Positions 7,874 to 16,734 of a DNA stretch of 63,831 bases are shown here, piece after piece. How positions within the stretch are numbered: the stretch's first letter is position 1; each line of letters begins with the position of its first letter. Position numbers and translations under genes: made by a program. The notes under the pieces are model-generated. The model saw nothing but the letters and a program-made list of their open reading frames with translations. It was not told the origin of the DNA and did no database searches. Origin of the DNA: a delta proteobacterium NaphS2 (GTDB lineage: Bacteria; Desulfobacterota; DSM-4660; Desulfatiglandales; Desulfatiglandaceae); contig ADZZ01000271.1 of NCBI GenBank assembly GCA_000179315.1, positions 1-63,831 of the forward strand, in the 5' to 3' direction.

Positions 7874-9638
7874 TGCGGTTCCTCCGGTAGTGATTTTCAT
7901 GGTGGGAGCACTCGTGCTTCCTATTATTCCGGGACGTCTCAAGAGTGCCTGGTTGCTTTTCATCCCCGTAATCGGCTTCATCAATTTATTGTATCTGGGG
8001 GAGGGCACCCATTTCAAGTTTGATTTTCTGGAATATCAACTCGTGTTGGGACGAGTGGACAAGCTCAGCCTTATTTTTGCCTATATTTTTCACCTCATCA
8101 GTTTTATTGCCATCCTCTATGCCCTTCATGTAAAAGACAATCTTCAGCAGATGGCCGGTCTCATGTATGCGGGCAGCGCTCTGGGGGCCATTTTTGCCGG
8201 TGATCTTTTTACCTTTTTCGTCTTCTGGGAAATGTTGACCGTGACCTCAATTTTCCTTATCTGGTCCCGTCGAACGAAAGCGGCCCTGAGTGCCGGGTTC
8301 CGGTATGTTCTGGTGCATGCGGCCGGGGGGCTGTGCCTTCTGGCGGGCATTGTGATCCATGTAAGCCAGACCGGCTCCATGCAGTTTGATTATCTGGGGC
8401 TTAACGGACCCGGAAGCTATTTCATTTTTCTGGGATTTGGTTTAAACTGTGCCTGGCCTCTGCTTCATCCGTGGTTGACCGACAGCTACCCGGAAGCCAC
8501 CATTACCGGTACCGTTTTCCTGAGCGCTTTTACGACCAAGGTGGCGGTATATGCCCTTGCACGCGGCTTTCCGGGCACTGAGATCCTCATCTGGATCGGC
8601 GCCGTCATGACGGGGTTTCCCATTTTTTATGCGGTCATTGAAAATGACTTGAGGCGGGTCCTGGCCTACAGTCTGGTCAATCAGGTGGGATTCATGGTGT
8701 GTGGTATCGGCATCGGGACGGCTCTGGCCATCAACGGCGCTGTTTGTCACGCGTTCAACGACATTCTGTTTAAAGGACTTCTGTTTATGAGCATGGGTGC
8801 GGTCATGTACCGGACAGGCAAAATCAACGGAACGGATCTGGGCGGGTTGTATCGGACCATGCCGCTTACCTGCATTTTCTGCATGGTGGGGGCCGCATCC
8901 ATATCCGCCTTTCCGCTTTTCAGCGGTTTTGTGAGTAAATCCATGGTGATGGATGCCGCCGCGAGCGGACATATGCGCATTGTCTGGTTTATACTGCTGT
9001 TTGCTTCAGCCGGCGTGTTTCACCATGCGGGTATCAAGATTCCCTATTTTGCCTTTTTTTCCCATGATTCGGGAATGCGGCCCAAGGAGGCCCCCATCCA
9101 TATGCTGCTCGCCATGGGGATTGCAGCGGGCCTCTGCATCTTCATCGGCGTTTATCCAGCGCCGCTTTATTCATTGCTTCCCTACCCCGTGGATTATGCG
9201 CCCTATACCGCACCGCATGTGGTGGGGCAGACGCAGCTTCTGTTCTTTTCGGCACTGGCGTTTACGCTGCTTCTGCGGGCGGGCATCTATCCGGCTGAAA
9301 TCCGATGTATCAACCTGGATGCGGATTGGTTTTACCGAAAAGGGGGCAAAGTGCTCTACCATTTCTTTGACCTCTTTTTGAACGGGTTAAACCGAATCTG
9401 CGAACGCGTTTTCGTAAAGGGTATCGCCGGGAGTCTCGCGGTTCTCTTCAAAGACATTACGGCAAGGTTAACCCTGATTATGATGGTGAGCATATGGATT
9501 CTTATGGGGGTCAGGGGTGAACGATTAAAAATGAAGAAAACGAGCTTGTATGCTGATATGATGGGGGGGACCGTCCCCATCGGGATCGGTGCCGGCGCAT
9601 CAACCCTGTTTCTCCTATTGATTTTTATTTTTACATAA
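7866..9638 (+). CDS. Third antiporter-like channel subunit, lacking the helix-7 lysine
   Basis: This 590-residue protein has about 15 membrane helices and NuoL/M/N homology: helix-5 Glu is present (TFFVFWEMLTVTSIFLIW) and the helix-8 Lys is present (AFTTKVAVYALAR). At the helix-7 position where both sister subunits have Lys (SIKMAFFPLH; FAKAGVMPFH) this protein reads GLNCAWPLLHPWLT, so the Lys is replaced by Asn, and WLP is WLT. The C-terminus carries about 100 extra residues with a final helix. I start at ATG 7866, which overlaps the previous stop; the upstream in-frame ATG at 7854 adds four residues. It is the last gene of the antiporter operon. Confidence 0.88.
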   Translation: MTDAVPPVVIFMVGALVLPIIPGRLKSAWLLFIPVIGFINLLYLGEGTHFKFDFLEYQLVLGRVDKLSLIFAYIFHLISFIAILYALHVKDNLQQMAGLMYAGSALGAIFAGDLFTFFVFWEMLTVTSIFLIWSRRTKAALSAGFRYVLVHAAGGLCLLAGIVIHVSQTGSMQFDYLGLNGPGSYFIFLGFGLNCAWPLLHPWLTDSYPEATITGTVFLSAFTTKVAVYALARGFPGTEILIWIGAVMTGFPIFYAVIENDLRRVLAYSLVNQVGFMVCGIGIGTALAINGAVCHAFNDILFKGLLFMSMGAVMYRTGKINGTDLGGLYRTMPLTCIFCMVGAASISAFPLFSGFVSKSMVMDAAASGHMRIVWFILLFASAGVFHHAGIKIPYFAFFSHDSGMRPKEAPIHMLLAMGIAAGLCIFIGVYPAPLYSLLPYPVDYAPYTAPHVVGQTQLLFFSALAFTLLLRAGIYPAEIRCINLDADWFYRKGGKVLYHFFDLFLNGLNRICERVFVKGIAGSLAVLFKDITARLTLIMMVSIWILMGVRGERLKMKKTSLYADMMGGTVPIGIGAGASTLFLLLIFIFT

Positions 9639-9657
9639 GATGGTGTGGAGCCCGTAG

Positions 9658-11196
9658 ATGATTGCCTTTGATGAATTGAGAAAGATTTTAGTGCTGGCAG
9701 ATGCCGGTAATGTCATGCTGGGAAGGATGGTTCCGTTGCTGCAAATGCGCGTTTTTGGCGAACGCGATATAATATTTCGGCAGGGTGAGGATGCCGAACT
9801 GTTTTACATGCTGAAGGAAGGGAAGGTGCTGTTGGAGGTGGATGCTTCTGAAAGCATCAGCATCTCTTTAGGTGCCATGAAGACGGGTTTTTCATTTGGA
9901 TGGAGTTCCCTTTTTCCCGGTTCCAACTATACCGCCAGCGCTGTCTGCGTCGAACCCACCGAGGTCATCGCCATTGCCGGGAAAGACCTTGTCAGGCTTA
10001 TGGACGAGGATCATGACAACGGTTACGGCATCATGTGGAAAATTGTCGCCATACTTCGACGCCGGCTGGGACGTCGTACCGGTCAGTTCCTGAGGGCAAT
10101 AGAGCAGCACCCTGATATTCAAAAAATATTTCAGTCCGATTTCGAAGGACCCCCAGAGTTTTTTGCCAATATATTTCTGAATTCACCCATCGGTATTTTT
10201 ATTATCCAAGATGGACAATTTGTTTTTGCAAATCCAGAATTCTGCAGAATATCGGGTTATTCGGAAGCGGAACTCCTCCGCATGAAACCGCTGGAGATTG
10301 TGCAAGAGGATGATAAGGAGAAGGTGAGAAGCAGTGCCTTAGAGATGCTGAAAGGGAAAATGAATATCCCTTATGAACACCGGATTTTGACCAAGGAAGA
10401 TGATGCCAAATGGATTATTGAGACGGTGATACCCATCAATTATGAAGGACGCAGGGCGGTTTTGGGGTATTTCATGGACAATACCAACTGTGTGCATGCG
10501 CATGAGGCCTTGAGCATTAGCGAGGACAAATTTCAAAAGGCCTTCCGTTCCAGCCCGGACTGGTTTGTCATTTCCACCCTGGAGGGGGGATTTTATATTG
10601 ACGTGAATGAAGCGTTTCTGTGGGCCACCGGCTATACAAAGGAAGAGATTCTGGGGAAGAGCGCCGTTGAGGTGGGCATCTGGGTCGATCCCCGGAAAAG
10701 GTCTGAAATGGTCAAAATACTCCGTGAAAAGGGAATTGTCCGCAACCTGGAAGTGGAATTTCGCATGAAGTCGGGGGAAGTCCGGCAGATGCTCTGGTCC
10801 GCTGAAGTCATCGACTACGGAGATGAAAAATGTCTGATAGCGGCTACCCGGGATATCACCGACCGGGTTCGTGCCCAGAAAGAACAACTGGGTCGGGAAA
10901 AACTGGAAGGGGTGCTTGAGATTGCCGGGGCCACATGCCACGAAATCAATCAGCCGTTACAGTACATGTACCTGGTCCTCAATGAAGCCATGAAAGAAGA
11001 TCCCGATAACAAAAACCTTATGGAGATCAAGAAGCAGTGTGATCGCATCAAGGAAATTACCCACAGAATGGAAAGCATCACCGTCTGTGAGTCCACCGAA
11101 TACGTGGGCGGTCAGAAAATGGTGGACATCTATCAGTCCGCCAAGAACGGTGTGTGCAGTTTGGCGGATAGACCGGAAGAAAAAGAGGGCGTGTGA
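9658..11196 (+). CDS. cNMP-binding, double-PAS protein with HisKA helix but no ATPase domain
   Basis: This 512-residue soluble protein has a cyclic-nucleotide-binding beta-roll (about 20-135), PAS domain 1 (about 168-280), PAS domain 2 (about 288-405, ending in ATRDITDR) and a dimerisation/phospho-acceptor helix with CHEINQPLQ (His428). It then stops about 85 residues later, at TGA 11194-11196, without N, G1 or G2 boxes of an HATPase domain. It cannot autophosphorylate alone in the usual way. It may accept phosphate from, or dimerise with, another kinase, or act as a decoy. It starts 19 bases after the last antiporter gene, so it may be co-transcribed and report on the antiporter's state. Confidence 0.82.
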   Translation: MIAFDELRKILVLADAGNVMLGRMVPLLQMRVFGERDIIFRQGEDAELFYMLKEGKVLLEVDASESISISLGAMKTGFSFGWSSLFPGSNYTASAVCVEPTEVIAIAGKDLVRLMDEDHDNGYGIMWKIVAILRRRLGRRTGQFLRAIEQHPDIQKIFQSDFEGPPEFFANIFLNSPIGIFIIQDGQFVFANPEFCRISGYSEAELLRMKPLEIVQEDDKEKVRSSALEMLKGKMNIPYEHRILTKEDDAKWIIETVIPINYEGRRAVLGYFMDNTNCVHAHEALSISEDKFQKAFRSSPDWFVISTLEGGFYIDVNEAFLWATGYTKEEILGKSAVEVGIWVDPRKRSEMVKILREKGIVRNLEVEFRMKSGEVRQMLWSAEVIDYGDEKCLIAATRDITDRVRAQKEQLGREKLEGVLEIAGATCHEINQPLQYMYLVLNEAMKEDPDNKNLMEIKKQCDRIKEITHRMESITVCESTEYVGGQKMVDIYQSAKNGVCSLADRPEEKEGV

Positions 11197-11524
11197 TGAT
11201 TGCGCATCCACGCCCTACATGTTGAGATGTCTATATGATCGTAAAGGACAAATTGTCCAGTCCGCCGGAATACACCGCCGCAGTGAGCCGATGATCGCCA
11301 CCCTTCCTTTTCTTCTCACTTCGGCTGGCCAGAAAATTGTTTAGTGACCATGGCCACCCATCCCTGAATCGTCTGCCCCAGGGCTTTTCCATCCACTAAA
11401 AGGAATCATGGTTTGGCTTCTCACAGGGTTTTATTTGATATTAAAAGCAATAAAGGATAAACTCGCGTTTCAATAATAAATGCTGGTCCCAGCTGTTTAG
11501 TCACCTGACAATGCCAAGAAAAAA
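11197..11524. other. 328-base intergenic region
   Basis: No convincing coding region is present; the open frame crossing 11039-11344 is out of frame with the upstream gene and lacks a start signal. The sequence becomes AT-rich from about 11430 (TTATTTGATATTAAAAGCAATAAAGG), which is where a promoter for the downstream efflux operon would be expected. A short GCTGG-TC-CCAGC dyad near 11480 is the only symmetry I noticed. Confidence 0.5.
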
Positions 11525-12529
11525 ATGGCAAAAAGGAAACCTCGAAAATTTCTTTTCTTTTTTCTTTTCTTTGCAGCAATCTGCATTGCCGTGGCCCTTA
11601 TTTTTCACGAAGTGGTGGTATACACCTCCAACGCCTATATCCGTGCAAACTGGGCAGCGGTGAGTCCCAGGGTCAAGGAGCACGTTAAAGCGGTTCACGT
11701 CAAAAACAACCAACTCGTTAATAAGGGAGACTTGTTGATCGAACTGGAGGAGTATCCTTACCGGTTGGTTTCAAATGTCCACAAAGCCACGCTGGCCCAG
11801 GATCAGGCCCAGCTCAAGGTTACGGAAATCAAATATGAAATGGCCCGTCAGACCCTCAAAAGTGTCGAAGCCGAATTCAAACTGGCCGTGAAAAAACGGG
11901 ATCGGTTCAAGGAACTGGTTCGGGAGAAGGCGGTGAGTAAACAGGCCTATGAAAACATTGAAACGGCACTGGATAACGTCACCATAAAGCTTACCCAGGC
12001 CAAGGAAAACGTGAAATACTGGATGGCCGCCGTTGCCGAGCAGGCAACGGTCATCGATACCAGCCGGGCCCGGGTGGCTTTAGCGCAGTATGATCTGTCC
12101 ATGTGTCGGCTCTGTGCTCCCAATCCCGGCTTTGTCAACAATATGTACATTCGCCCCGGAGATTATGCGGTGGTGGGGGAACCCATGTTCGGTATTGTGG
12201 AGACCACGGAATTCTGGGTGGAGGCCAATTACAAGGAATGTTATGTGGGCAAAATCAAGCCTGGGCAAAAAGTATGGATACAATGCGACCTGTACCCGTC
12301 TCGTATTTTCGAGGGCCGCGTTGTCAGTATCGGCACGGGCGTCAGACGCAGTGACAAACCCGAGCAGGCACTTCCCTACATTTCCCCCACCATTGACTGG
12401 ATCAGACTTCAATACCGTTTTCCCGTTCGAATCAAATTCGTGAACCCGCCGCCGGATGTCCAGTTCCGCATGGGGGCCGATGTCCGCACCCTGATCCTGC
12501 TGGATCCTGAAAAGAAAGATGCGCCATGA
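11525..12529 (+). CDS. HlyD/EmrA-type periplasmic adaptor of an AaeAB-like efflux pump
   Basis: This 334-residue protein has an N-terminal membrane anchor (residues 10-30), a biotinyl-lipoyl-like beta-sandwich (VSPRVKEHVKAVHVKNNQLVNKGDLLIELE, 42-72), a long helical hairpin (about 80-185) and a second beta region with the D_HlyD signature (NPGFVNNMYIRPGDYAVVGEPMF). It would link an inner-membrane transporter to the periplasm or outer membrane. Its stop overlaps the ATG of the FUSC-family gene downstream, the usual AaeA-AaeB arrangement. AaeAB of enterobacteria exports aromatic carboxylates; the substrate here is unknown. Confidence 0.88.
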   Translation: MAKRKPRKFLFFFLFFAAICIAVALIFHEVVVYTSNAYIRANWAAVSPRVKEHVKAVHVKNNQLVNKGDLLIELEEYPYRLVSNVHKATLAQDQAQLKVTEIKYEMARQTLKSVEAEFKLAVKKRDRFKELVREKAVSKQAYENIETALDNVTIKLTQAKENVKYWMAAVAEQATVIDTSRARVALAQYDLSMCRLCAPNPGFVNNMYIRPGDYAVVGEPMFGIVETTEFWVEANYKECYVGKIKPGQKVWIQCDLYPSRIFEGRVVSIGTGVRRSDKPEQALPYISPTIDWIRLQYRFPVRIKFVNPPPDVQFRMGADVRTLILLDPEKKDAP

Positions 12530-14757
12530 CCCTGCGGGATCATTTCGGACTCATCTGCACCGATCTATCCGCCACCCTTCGCGGTTTTGCATGGGGCACT
12601 CGACAGACCCGCCAGGCCCTCAAGACGGCCCTGGCCTGTGTCATATCGATCATGCTCACATACTTTCTGGATTTAAGGGAAGCCTACTGGGCCGGCATCA
12701 CCACCCTGATCATGATGCAGCCCAATGTGGCTGCCTCCATACGGAAAGGGTGGATGCGGGCCGGCGGGGCCTGTTGCGGGTGTTTCCTTGCGGTGGTACT
12801 GACCGGCCTGTTCCTTCAGTTGCATTTGACCTATACCATTGCCTTTTTCTCTCTGTCGGTCCTGGGGTTTTATTTGGGGGTAACCGCCGGAAACGGCTAT
12901 TTCTGGAGCTATTTTATTATGAACGGCGTCCTCATTTCAATGGTGGGGATGACGCAGCCGGATATTACGGTCTATATCACGGTTCACCGGGGTGCGGCCA
13001 TCACCATCGGTGTCCTGGTATCTCTTGTGCTGAACGTGGTGCTTTTCCCCGACTATGCCCATGAAACGCTTAAGGAAGATTTCGTCCGTCATCGGACCAG
13101 AACCTTTGAATGGATTCAGGAGATCGTGCGGCAATATACGGAAAATGATTATCTTTCTGAAGCGGTGGAAATGCCGTACAGGGAATTGATTCGGGGATCT
13201 CGAAAAATAGGGAATCTCTTAAAGGATGCCGCTTTTGAAATGAAGTTGCTGAGAGGCGACCCTCAGATCCTGAATGCTCTCATCAACCGGCTAAGCAATC
13301 GGATTGAGGATTTCCATGCCTTCTATCAGGAATTGTCTCGGCATCGTTCTGAGCGCGCCTACCAGGGAAACCATAGGACGGCCATGGAAGATCTCTCCAT
13401 CAAACTGGGCCTTCTGGCGAAGGCCCAAGGTTGGTCCCTGGATGAAAAAGATTCGTCGGAAAAAGAGATCCGACAGATTTTGGCCCGGCTGGAATCGGAC
13501 TATGGAAAAACCGTTGTTGATGGGCGAACGAAGGCTTATGGGATTCTCGATTTTCTTTTTTTTCTGGAACTGATTTTTCTGCTGCGGCGTATTGTCAACG
13601 ATCTGACCTTTAACACCCGGGAGAATTCTGTCAGCGAGGTGGCGGCTGTTCCAGAGAAAAGCGTCTATGAGGAACGGTCCGACCTGTATCGGTTCGTTTT
13701 TTTGGGCCGTGCACACACCCTTCATATCCCCTCCCTCAAATATGCCATCAAAGGGGCCCTGGGGATCGTCGCTGTTTTCTGGTTCTGGTTCTGGGCGGAG
13801 ATTCCGGGAGGGGCACTCAACGTTTCCGTTGCAGTGATTACCGTGTTGCAACAGGACCTCATGAGCACAACCCACAAGGGGTTATTGCGGTTTACGGGAT
13901 GCCTGGTGGGCGCGGCGGCCGGCTATGCCTTCCTCGCTTTTCAGGTGGAGTCCATCCCGGTTCTCTGTCTGTCGCTGTTTGCGGTTGTATTCTTTTTTGC
14001 ATACATCTGGGGGGGGAGACCGGGTGCGGCCTATTTGGGATGTCAGGCGGGACTCTGCTATCTGGTGGCCACCGTTCATGATCTGACGCCCATGACGAGC
14101 CTGGCGCCGCCAACGGAGCGATTGTTTGGTATTTTCATGGGGGTTCTGTTCACGTGGACCATCAATCTCCTCATATGGCCTGAAGATCTTCTGGAAAAAT
14201 TTTTTCAGGACATCAGAGATGCTGAAAAAAAGCTCCCCGCCATCGGCGAAAAGATTGCCGCCCGCTTCCATGGCGGCACAGATCCTGGATCGGTTTCTCT
14301 CGATGTAACAGCGCTTCAATCTACGCTTCAGACCCTCCGGAACCAGCGGGAACTGTCAGCTGATGACGCGGTCCCAATGCGTGTCTGGTTGGAGCAGTTG
14401 CGCCTTCTGAAAGAAGAGAGTGCAAGCATGGATATGGTGGATTTGGAAACGGCGCGTGTGTTGGGGGAGATGAACCCCGATTTTATTCCCAGTCTGGTGG
14501 AAACCCTTTTTCTGATTTCCCTGGCGCGATCCCATAAGGATTTTCAACTCATTTCGTTACGGTTGGCGGAACAGGCGCGGGCATTTGAAGAAATCATGGC
14601 GCTAACACGTCAGAGTGGAATTGCATCCAGACCCATCAAATTTAAACAGCGGTTTGCCCATACATTGATCACCTGTAAACGTCTCATTTTTCGCCTGGGG
14701 ACCCTTTCAGATGCCAGAAGCCGTTTTCCGGCTTCGTGGCCTGTGGAGGGTTTTTGA
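12526..14757 (+). CDS. FUSC-family inner-membrane transporter (AaeB-like)
   Basis: This 743-residue protein has the two-bundle FUSC architecture: membrane segments at about 30-175, a long helical cytoplasmic region at about 180-400, a second membrane bundle at about 410-550, and a helical C-terminus. The WAGITTLIMMQPNVAASIRKG stretch after helix 2 and its echo GALNVSVAVITVLQQDLMSTTHKG in the second bundle are typical of the duplicated fold. It should be the efflux channel for the adaptor encoded just upstream, overlapping by four bases. Likely cargo is small aromatic or hydroxylated acids by family analogy only. Confidence 0.88.
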   Translation: MTLRDHFGLICTDLSATLRGFAWGTRQTRQALKTALACVISIMLTYFLDLREAYWAGITTLIMMQPNVAASIRKGWMRAGGACCGCFLAVVLTGLFLQLHLTYTIAFFSLSVLGFYLGVTAGNGYFWSYFIMNGVLISMVGMTQPDITVYITVHRGAAITIGVLVSLVLNVVLFPDYAHETLKEDFVRHRTRTFEWIQEIVRQYTENDYLSEAVEMPYRELIRGSRKIGNLLKDAAFEMKLLRGDPQILNALINRLSNRIEDFHAFYQELSRHRSERAYQGNHRTAMEDLSIKLGLLAKAQGWSLDEKDSSEKEIRQILARLESDYGKTVVDGRTKAYGILDFLFFLELIFLLRRIVNDLTFNTRENSVSEVAAVPEKSVYEERSDLYRFVFLGRAHTLHIPSLKYAIKGALGIVAVFWFWFWAEIPGGALNVSVAVITVLQQDLMSTTHKGLLRFTGCLVGAAAGYAFLAFQVESIPVLCLSLFAVVFFFAYIWGGRPGAAYLGCQAGLCYLVATVHDLTPMTSLAPPTERLFGIFMGVLFTWTINLLIWPEDLLEKFFQDIRDAEKKLPAIGEKIAARFHGGTDPGSVSLDVTALQSTLQTLRNQRELSADDAVPMRVWLEQLRLLKEESASMDMVDLETARVLGEMNPDFIPSLVETLFLISLARSHKDFQLISLRLAEQARAFEEIMALTRQSGIASRPIKFKQRFAHTLITCKRLIFRLGTLSDARSRFPASWPVEGF

Positions 14758-14800
14758 TTGGGTGGACGGGTGACGCAGCAATGGAATGGAGGATGGGACA

Positions 14801-16006
14801 ATGAGAAGAAGAGCATTTCTGAAGACGTCTTTATTGGGCCTGGCTTCGGCCTTTTTACCGCCGAAAGTGGCGATCGCCGCATCGGAGCCCGGTGACTTAG
14901 AATGCGGGATTCGCAACGGCGTTGAAACTTCGGTTGTTCTGGCCGGGGTAGCCCGGGGCGCCGATCAAAAGACATACAAAACAGCAATACGAGAAGCGGC
15001 CGAAGCGGCGACGGATTTCTCCTGGTTGTCCAAAGGTGATGCGGTGTTTATCAAACCGGTGCTGAATTCGGGGAATCCTTATCCGGCCACCACCAGTCCT
15101 GAAGCCATTGGTACAATGGTGACGCTGCTCCTCGAAAAGGGGGCGGGTCGGGTCGTCGTGGGAGATATGTCGGGGATCCAGTACGTAAAACTCACGCCCG
15201 AAGGCGTTAACGGCAGTACCCGGGATTTGATGAAAGCCAGCGGCATGGCGGCGGCCGCCCGGAAGGCGGGGGCTGAGCTGCATTTCCCGGAGGAAGCGGG
15301 TTGGAACGCGTTTTATGAGGATCTGCCGGCAGAGGGGTCCAATTGGAAAGCCGGTCTTATGATGCCCGGAATATTACGTGACATGGATCACATCGTTTTG
15401 ATGCCAAGGTGTAGCCGCCACGTTTTGGCCGGAAGTACGCTGGGGCTCAAAGCAGCCGTGGGCTACTGGCGCACCGATACGCGTCTGGAATATCATCACG
15501 ATGCCGCAACATTTCAGGAAAAAACCGCTGAAGGAAACACGGTGGGGACGTTGCTTAGGAAGCAGCGTCTTGTGATCAGCGCAGCAGATAAAATATTTGC
15601 CTCATTCGGTCCGGACAAGGGCTATACGGTGCAACCCGAAACAGGACTGGTGATCGCTTCACAGTCGGTGGTTGCCCACGATATGACATCCCTGGCATGG
15701 CTTCTGCTGAACAGGGAAAGCATCCCTGGATCTGAAAAAGACATTTTCAGCGATCCTTACGAAAGCCAGTTTATTGTTTCCATCGGCAACCACTTTGTAG
15801 TGGGCAAACTGGGGGGATGGACGGCGGCTTTAACGCCGGAGGAGCTTAAGAGAAACGACATCAACACCATCTGGGATGACCGGGTGCTGAATCGGGCCTA
15901 CCAGGTACTGGGCGGAAGACCTGCAATCAATATGAAATCTGCAAATGAAGCTGTTTCCCGTGAACTGCAAGAACGGCTTAAAAAGATGACTCTACAGCCG
16001 GTGTAG
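14801..16006 (+). CDS. Tat-exported DUF362 domain protein
   Basis: This 401-residue protein opens with a twin-arginine signal (MRRRAFLKTSLLGLASAFLPP), which implies export of a folded, probably cofactor-bearing protein. The body matches DUF362 (VFIKPVLNSGNPYPATTSPEAIGTMVTLL and GRVVVGDMSG, then GSTLGLKAAVGYWRTDTRLEYHH). I start at ATG 14801 because GGAGG lies eight bases upstream; an upstream ATG at 14786 would put five residues in front of the Tat motif. It follows the efflux operon by 43 bases in the same direction and may belong to it. No [4Fe-4S] CxxC ferredoxin motif is visible, unlike many DUF362 members. Confidence 0.82.
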   Translation: MRRRAFLKTSLLGLASAFLPPKVAIAASEPGDLECGIRNGVETSVVLAGVARGADQKTYKTAIREAAEAATDFSWLSKGDAVFIKPVLNSGNPYPATTSPEAIGTMVTLLLEKGAGRVVVGDMSGIQYVKLTPEGVNGSTRDLMKASGMAAAARKAGAELHFPEEAGWNAFYEDLPAEGSNWKAGLMMPGILRDMDHIVLMPRCSRHVLAGSTLGLKAAVGYWRTDTRLEYHHDAATFQEKTAEGNTVGTLLRKQRLVISAADKIFASFGPDKGYTVQPETGLVIASQSVVAHDMTSLAWLLLNRESIPGSEKDIFSDPYESQFIVSIGNHFVVGKLGGWTAALTPEELKRNDINTIWDDRVLNRAYQVLGGRPAINMKSANEAVSRELQERLKKMTLQPV

Positions 16007-16110
16007 AGGTAGAAATCCCATCCTCCGCCCTTGCTTCGCCTGAAGAACCTTCGCCTTACCTTGAGCCTTTAAAGCAGAAGAACCCAGGCATCCCGGCTGA
16101 ATGGCAGGGT

Positions 16111-16734
16111 TTAAGGTTCCAGAGTCTGAATGGCTGTGGCGATTTCACGGCCGAACGCGGATAACGTCCGGTTTAGAGCGTCTACCATCCCGGGAAAACC
16201 GGACGATGAAACCGGCGTACGAAAAACGGATTTTTTCGCTATCCCGGATGTACCCTTGTCCTTCCCGTGTACGGTCCAGAACACGGTAAGAACCGCATCC
16301 CCTTCGGGTGCGCAATCGAAACGGGTCACATCGACGGATACCTGATAGTCCGCATCGTCTTCGCCACTTCGATCATACCTGTAAACCCGGGGCGTTTTCA
16401 GCAAGAAGGAGAGATCCTCCAGTAACACCCTGTAAAAGCTTTCTCTGAGCGATTCCGCCCAGCGGTTAAATTCATCCAGGTCCACTTGGTTTTTTCCTGC
16501 AACGGTCACCATCTGGTTGCGATCCAGGTACTCTGGCATCGAAATTGGACCCACAAGAACGGAAACGCTTTTTTCGTCGGCGGATGTCAGACTTTCTTGA
16601 GGACCTTCCATGGACCGAAGCATATAAAATGTGGAGGGGCTGTTGGTTCCGGCACAAGCGACCAGTATCACACTTAAAACACATACCATCCCCCACATGG
16701 AACATGAATGTCCCAATTCTTTCAAGATTTTCAT
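16111..16734 (-). CDS. ABC-type transport auxiliary lipoprotein (PqiC/MlaB-cluster type)
   Basis: This 207-residue protein has a lipoprotein signal ending in a lipobox with Cys27 (ILVACAG) and a body matching the ABC_trans_aux/PqiC family (STFYMLRSM; VSVLVGPISMPEYLDRNQMV; ESFYRVLLEDLSFLLKTPRVYRYD). Such lipoproteins sit in the periplasm or outer membrane and partner MCE proteins in phospholipid or hydrophobic-substrate transport. It is the last gene of the minus-strand Mla-type operon, overlapping the MCE gene by four bases. Confidence 0.88.
   Translation of the reverse strand: MKILKELGHSCSMWGMVCVLSVILVACAGTNSPSTFYMLRSMEGPQESLTSADEKSVSVLVGPISMPEYLDRNQMVTVAGKNQVDLDEFNRWAESLRESFYRVLLEDLSFLLKTPRVYRYDRSGEDDADYQVSVDVTRFDCAPEGDAVLTVFWTVHGKDKGTSGIAKKSVFRTPVSSSGFPGMVDALNRTLSAFGREIATAIQTLEP

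Noticed and set aside
11039-11344. Open frame running from the kinase-like gene into the 11.2-kb gap
   Set aside because: Out of frame with the gene, no ribosome site, composition unlike coding sequence.
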